64,000 bases of DNA from Pacificimonas sp963710205 (GTDB lineage Bacteria; Pseudomonadota; Alphaproteobacteria; Sphingomonadales; Sphingomonadaceae). Below, piece by piece: positions 61,034-64,000 of this stretch; within the stretch, counting starts at the first letter, position 1; every line of letters begins with the position of its first letter. The stretch lies in the NCBI GenBank assembly GCA_963710205.1, contig CAVPZG010000004.1:124001-188000 (forward strand). Reading direction: 5' to 3'. Made by a program: the position numbers and the translations under genes. The notes beneath the pieces were generated by a model. It was not told the origin of the DNA and did not search any database. It was given only the letters and a program-made list of their open reading frames with translations.

Positions 61034-62367
61034 TAGGCGGCTTTCCTTTGCGTATGAACACCGGCGAGGCTGCGTGGACCGGCGCTTTCGATCTGAACGC
61101 GGACGATATCCCCGACCTTCGCGCCGTCCGACGTCAGGTGAACGCTTTGCAGCCAGGGCGTCTTGCCGATCAGCTGGCCGTCATGTTTGCCGGGGCGTTC
61201 CAGGAGAACGTCCGTGGTCATGCCGACGCTGGCGGCGTTGAACGCCAGCTGCTGTTCCAGAAGCAGCGCCTGCAGACGGGCAAGGCGTTCGACCTTGACG
61301 TCCTCGTCCACCTGACCGCCCATCGTCGCCGCGGGCGTGCCCGGGCGCGGACTGTATTTGAAGCTGTAGGCCTGCGCGTAATTCGTGCGCCTGACGATTT
61401 CCAGCGTGTCTTCGAATTCGGCATCGGTTTCCCCGGGGAAGCCAACGATGAAGTCGCCGGAGATCGCCATGTCGGGGCGCACCGACCTGAGCGCGGCGAT
61501 GCTGTCCAGATAGCTTTGGCTCGTATGGCTGCGGTTCATCGCCTTCAGGATGCGGTCATTGCCCGACTGCACGGGCAGATGCAGATAAGGCATCAGGGCA
61601 TCGATCTCGCCATGGGCGGCGACCAGCTCATCGGTCATGTCGGCAGGGTGGCTGGTCGTGTAGCGGATCCGGGCGATGCCGGGTATGTCGGCGACGCGGG
61701 CGATGAGGTCGGCGAAACCGACGCCCGCCGCATCGCGGTAAGCATTGACGTTCTGACCAAGGAGGACGATTTCCCGTGCGCCGCCGTCCGCCAGTTTGCG
61801 CGCTTCCTCAAGCAGGATGTCGGCGGGGCGGCTGACCTCTGCGCCGCGCGTGTAGGGGACCACACAATAGGTGCAGAATTTGTCGCAGCCCTCCTGAATG
61901 GTCAGAAAGCTGGACGGGGCCGCCCTGCGCGCGGTTCCGAGCGCCTTGAACTTCGCGAGCGTCGGGAGTTCGGTGTCCACCGGGCGCTGACCCTTGCCCG
62001 CGACGCCGACCATTTCAGGCAGGCGGTGATAGGCCTGCGGGCCGACGATCAGGTCGACACCGGGCGCACGGGCGGCGATTTCCGCCCCCTCCGCCTGGGC
62101 GACGCAGCCGGCCACCGCGATCATGGCCTTGCCGCCATCCCGTTTCCGCCCGGCCTTCTCGATACGGCCGATTTCGGAATAGACCTTTTCCGACGCCTTT
62201 TCACGGATATGGCAGGTGTTGAGCACGACGAGGTCGGCGTCTTCCTGCGTCGCCGCGGGCGTCAGGCCGTCCTTCTGCAGAAGATCGCCCATACGCTCCG
62301 CGTCATAGACGTTCATCTGGCAGCCGTAGCTCTTGACGAAATAGGATTTCGGTTTGCGCGTGTTCAC
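61033..62367 (-). CDS. miaB: tRNA-2-methylthio-N6-dimethylallyladenosine synthase
   Basis: 444 residues. An N-terminal UPF0004 domain with three cysteines (SYGCQMN, LNTCHIR, AGCVAQ) for one cluster, a radical SAM domain with the CxxxCxxC motif CDKFCTYCVVPY for the second, and a C-terminal TRAM domain. It adds the methylthio group at A37 of tRNAs that read UNN codons. It follows plsC after 40 bp. Confidence 0.96.
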   Translation of the reverse strand: MNTRKPKSYFVKSYGCQMNVYDAERMGDLLQKDGLTPAATQEDADLVVLNTCHIREKASEKVYSEIGRIEKAGRKRDGGKAMIAVAGCVAQAEGAEIAARAPGVDLIVGPQAYHRLPEMVGVAGKGQRPVDTELPTLAKFKALGTARRAAPSSFLTIQEGCDKFCTYCVVPYTRGAEVSRPADILLEEARKLADGGAREIVLLGQNVNAYRDAAGVGFADLIARVADIPGIARIRYTTSHPADMTDELVAAHGEIDALMPYLHLPVQSGNDRILKAMNRSHTSQSYLDSIAALRSVRPDMAISGDFIVGFPGETDAEFEDTLEIVRRTNYAQAYSFKYSPRPGTPAATMGGQVDEDVKVERLARLQALLLEQQLAFNAASVGMTTDVLLERPGKHDGQLIGKTPWLQSVHLTSDGAKVGDIVRVQIESAGPRSLAGVHTQRKAA

Positions 62368-62407
62368 AGGCGGGTGGCGGCGATGTCAGCGAAAAGGTTG
62401 CGAGTCG

Positions 62408-63160
62408 TCATGCGGGCTGAACATAGTCGCGCATCGCCCGCCTGTAACCCCCATCGACGATGCGCTGCACATCGGCGGTCAGCACCTTTCGGTCGGTATA
62501 ATCCTCCGGATCGAGTGTGTCGTGGAAGATGATGTCCATGCGGACGCTGCGAAGGCGCAGGATCTGCATGACGCTCTCGCCGATCCCGAACTCTCCCACC
62601 CAGGCCAGTTGCGGGTAACGGCCGCGAAAGGCGGGCATCGAGCGGACGCGGGTGAAGGCGATGCTGACGGGCTGCACCTTCACATCGCGCAGCGTGCCGC
62701 CGGTCAGCCCCTCGAACAGCGAGGATTTGAAGGGCAGGGGGCGCCGGCCATCGCTGGTCGTGCCTTCTGGAAACAGGATCAGGCTGTCACCAGCGCGGAG
62801 CGCGTCAGCGATGCCGTGCGCCTGCGCGCCTGCGTCGCGCACGTTCCCGCGTGAGACGTACATTGTGCGCTGCTGGTTGCAGAAAAAGCGCAGAACGGGA
62901 CTGTCCGCCAGATCATCCTTTGCCACGAAACGGGCGCGGACCAGGCTGCCAAGGGCGATGATGTCGGCCCAGCTGACATGGTTGGCGACATAGAGCACCG
63001 TTCCATGCGCGCGGCGACCATGCGATTTCACCGTGACGCCGCAGGCCCAGCAGATCAGCTTGTGAAACAGGCGCGGCAGCGACGGCTGGTGGCGCGGCAT
63101 GATAATGCGCACGGCCATGTTGAAGGGGACGAGCAGCATGGCGAGGAGAACCAGCGGCAC
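62408..63160 (-). CDS. plsC: 1-acyl-sn-glycerol-3-phosphate acyltransferase
   Basis: About 250 residues from GTG 63160. An N-terminal hydrophobic segment (PLVLLAMLLVPFNMA), the catalytic NHVSWADIIAL (a variant of NHxSxxD, as often seen in PlsC) and LFPEGTTSDG are present. It makes phosphatidic acid at the inner membrane. The frame is open for about 24 more codons towards fur (HYRVPWERI), so a non-ATG start further upstream is possible. Confidence 0.9.
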   Translation of the reverse strand: MPLVLLAMLLVPFNMAVRIIMPRHQPSLPRLFHKLICWACGVTVKSHGRRAHGTVLYVANHVSWADIIALGSLVRARFVAKDDLADSPVLRFFCNQQRTMYVSRGNVRDAGAQAHGIADALRAGDSLILFPEGTTSDGRRPLPFKSSLFEGLTGGTLRDVKVQPVSIAFTRVRSMPAFRGRYPQLAWVGEFGIGESVMQILRLRSVRMDIIFHDTLDPEDYTDRKVLTADVQRIVDGGYRRAMRDYVQPA

Positions 63161-63228
63161 GATCCGCTCCCACGGGACGCGGTAATGCGCTTCGCTGGTA
63201 TATCTGGCTGTAGCGGCGGACTTGGCGC

Positions 63229-63666
63229 TCAGGATGACGCCTTCCGCTTGCGACCATAGAGCTCCATCCGGTGATCGACGAGCTCGTAACCCAGTCGTTC
63301 GGCAATCCGCTTTTGCAGCTCTTCCAGTTCTTCATCGTGAAATTCGACGACATCGCCGGTTTCAACGTCGATCAGATGATCGTGATGCTCTTCGGGAGTG
63401 GGTTCATAGCGCGCCCGGTTGACACCCGAACTGTCGCGGAAGTCATGCCGCTCGAGGATGCCCGCGTCCTCGAACAGGCGCACCGTGCGGTAAACGGTGG
63501 CGATGGAGATGCCCTTGTCGACCGCGCTGGCGCGGCGGTAGAGTTCCTCGACATCGGGATGGTCGTCCGCGTCCGACAGCACGCGCGCGATGACGCGGCG
63601 CTGTTCCGTGATCCGCAGGCCGCGCTCGGCACAGAGCGCTTCGAGGTCGATTTTCACGTGTGTCAT
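63229..63666 (-). CDS. fur: Fur-family transcriptional regulator
   Basis: 145 residues from ATG 63666. A winged-helix DNA-binding domain (RGLRITEQRRVIARVL, ISIATVYRTVRLFEDAGIL) and the metal-binding HHDHLIDVETGDVVEFHDEELE. The C-terminal structural cysteine pairs of E. coli Fur are absent, as in many alphaproteobacterial Fur/Mur proteins. It senses iron (or manganese) and may act on the Fur-box-like site before hemA. A nested inverted repeat is located directly before the start codon. Confidence 0.93.
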   Translation of the reverse strand: MTHVKIDLEALCAERGLRITEQRRVIARVLSDADDHPDVEELYRRASAVDKGISIATVYRTVRLFEDAGILERHDFRDSSGVNRARYEPTPEEHHDHLIDVETGDVVEFHDEELEELQKRIAERLGYELVDHRMELYGRKRKASS

Positions 63667-63673
63667 AGACGAA

Positions 63674-63710
63674 AGAAGGAACACCCTCCATTTGGAATGG
63701 CGTTCCTTCT
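63674..63710 (-). promoter_or_regulatory. nested inverted repeat in the fur leader
   Basis: Outer 9-bp arms AGAAGGAAC (63674-63682) and GTTCCTTCT (63702-63710) enclose inner 5-bp arms CCATT (63688-63692) and AATGG (63696-63700). In the fur mRNA this hairpin ends 7 bases before the ATG, and its stem/loop contains the only SD-like GGAGGG. It may hide the ribosome-binding site, serve as an operator, or end mucR transcription (a TTCTTTCGTCT stretch follows). Confidence 0.45.
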
Positions 63711-63777
63711 AGTCCGGTCGGAGGTCCAGCCGCAAGGGCGGCCACGGATCACCGGCCCTTGCGAATGCGTCCAGCGG

Positions 63778-64000
63778 CTACTTCTTGCCGCGTCCGCTGC
63801 GCGTGCGTTTCGTGCCCAGGCCGATCTTCTTGGCGAGTTCACGGCGCTGCTTGGCGTAATTGGGTGCAACCATCGGATAGTCGGACGGCAGGTTCCATTT
63901 CCGGCGATAATCGTCCGGCGTCATGCCATAGCTGGTCATCAGGTGACGCTTCAGCATTTTCAGCTTCTTGCCGTCTTCGAGGCAGACCAGATAATCCGGC
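63778..64000 (-). CDS. MucR/Ros-family transcriptional regulator, C-terminal part
   Basis: The last 73 codons and stop; the N-terminus lies beyond the window. DYLVCLEDGKKLKMLKRHL, TSYGMTPDDYRRKWNLPSDYPMVAPNY is the zinc-finger region of MucR/Ros proteins, which regulate envelope, motility and cell-cycle genes in alphaproteobacteria. The lysine/arginine-rich tail GLGTKRTRSGRGKK is typical. In the gap before fur a 9-bp inverted repeat (63731-63739 with 63755-63763) is visible, without a U-tract. Confidence 0.95.
   Translation of the reverse strand, partial: PDYLVCLEDGKKLKMLKRHLMTSYGMTPDDYRRKWNLPSDYPMVAPNYAKQRRELAKKIGLGTKRTRSGRGKK

Overview
The window is GC-rich chromosomal DNA from an alphaproteobacterium, most likely of the order Sphingomonadales. 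Supporting signs are a C4-pathway 5-aminolevulinate synthase (HemA), a Bpt-type aminoacyl-tRNA-protein transferase, a MucR/Ros regulator, a TorF-type porin, two large TonB-dependent receptors, and the block fur-plsC-miaB-phoH-ybeY-corC-lnt-HTH-metK-trmB. I see no integrase, transposase, phage gene or CRISPR array. The order-level placement is inference from gene content, not a computed phylogeny.

Layout. 0-9.5 kb: housekeeping and stress genes (flavoprotein disulfide oxidoreductase, msrB, Nudix hydrolase, tRNA-Ala, trxA, two small secreted acidic proteins, bpt, an orphan MotB-like gene, threonine ammonia-lyase, a beta-hydroxyacid dehydrogenase). 9.5-13.7 kb: a radical SAM/SPASM gene with a frame-broken glycosyltransferase, divergent from a secreted amidohydrolase across a repeat-bearing promoter region. 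13.7-28.7 kb: core metabolism (hemB, murI, thioesterase, 3-hydroxyisobutyryl-CoA hydrolase-like, hemA, rpiB, glyA, nrdR, SPOUT methyltransferase, parE, porin, aroC, valS). valS is interrupted by several frame breaks. 28.7-51.2 kb: an accessory catabolic region (hydantoinase/oxoprolinase A and B, HMG-CoA-lyase-like enzyme, class III CoA-transferase, isochorismatase-like hydrolase, GntR regulator, a cysteine-free racemase-superfamily protein, two NTF2-like proteins, TonB receptor, CitE-like lyase, acyl-CoA ligase, SDR, second TonB receptor, MFS transporter, acyl-CoA dehydrogenase, MDR dehydrogenase). 51.3-64 kb: NYN-domain protein, DinG-like helicase and the conserved trmB-to-mucR block on the minus strand.

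How the genes fit together. The identical palindrome TTGTATACAA lies in both divergent promoter regions of the catabolic cluster (33727-33736 and 36272-36281), and a GntR/FadR-type regulator sits between them. The simplest reading is one regulon of about eleven genes. It would import a substrate by TonB, open or hydrolyse an amide or cyclic amide (HyuA/HyuB plus the isochorismatase-like enzyme), activate the acid as a CoA ester and cleave it with HMG-CoA-lyase-like and CitE-like enzymes. The substrate is unknown.

Non-coding highlights: a candidate sRNA at about 23533-23599 (promoter, three hairpins, GAAA-capped terminator) and a candidate minus-strand sRNA or msrB 3'UTR RNA at 1602-1705 with two hairpins presenting CCCCCC. 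Also present are a Fur-box-like palindrome upstream of hemA and inverted repeats next to metK and fur. Three genes (glycosyltransferase, valS, CoA-transferase) have frame breaks. For at least valS and the CoA-transferase these look more like assembly indels than true decay.
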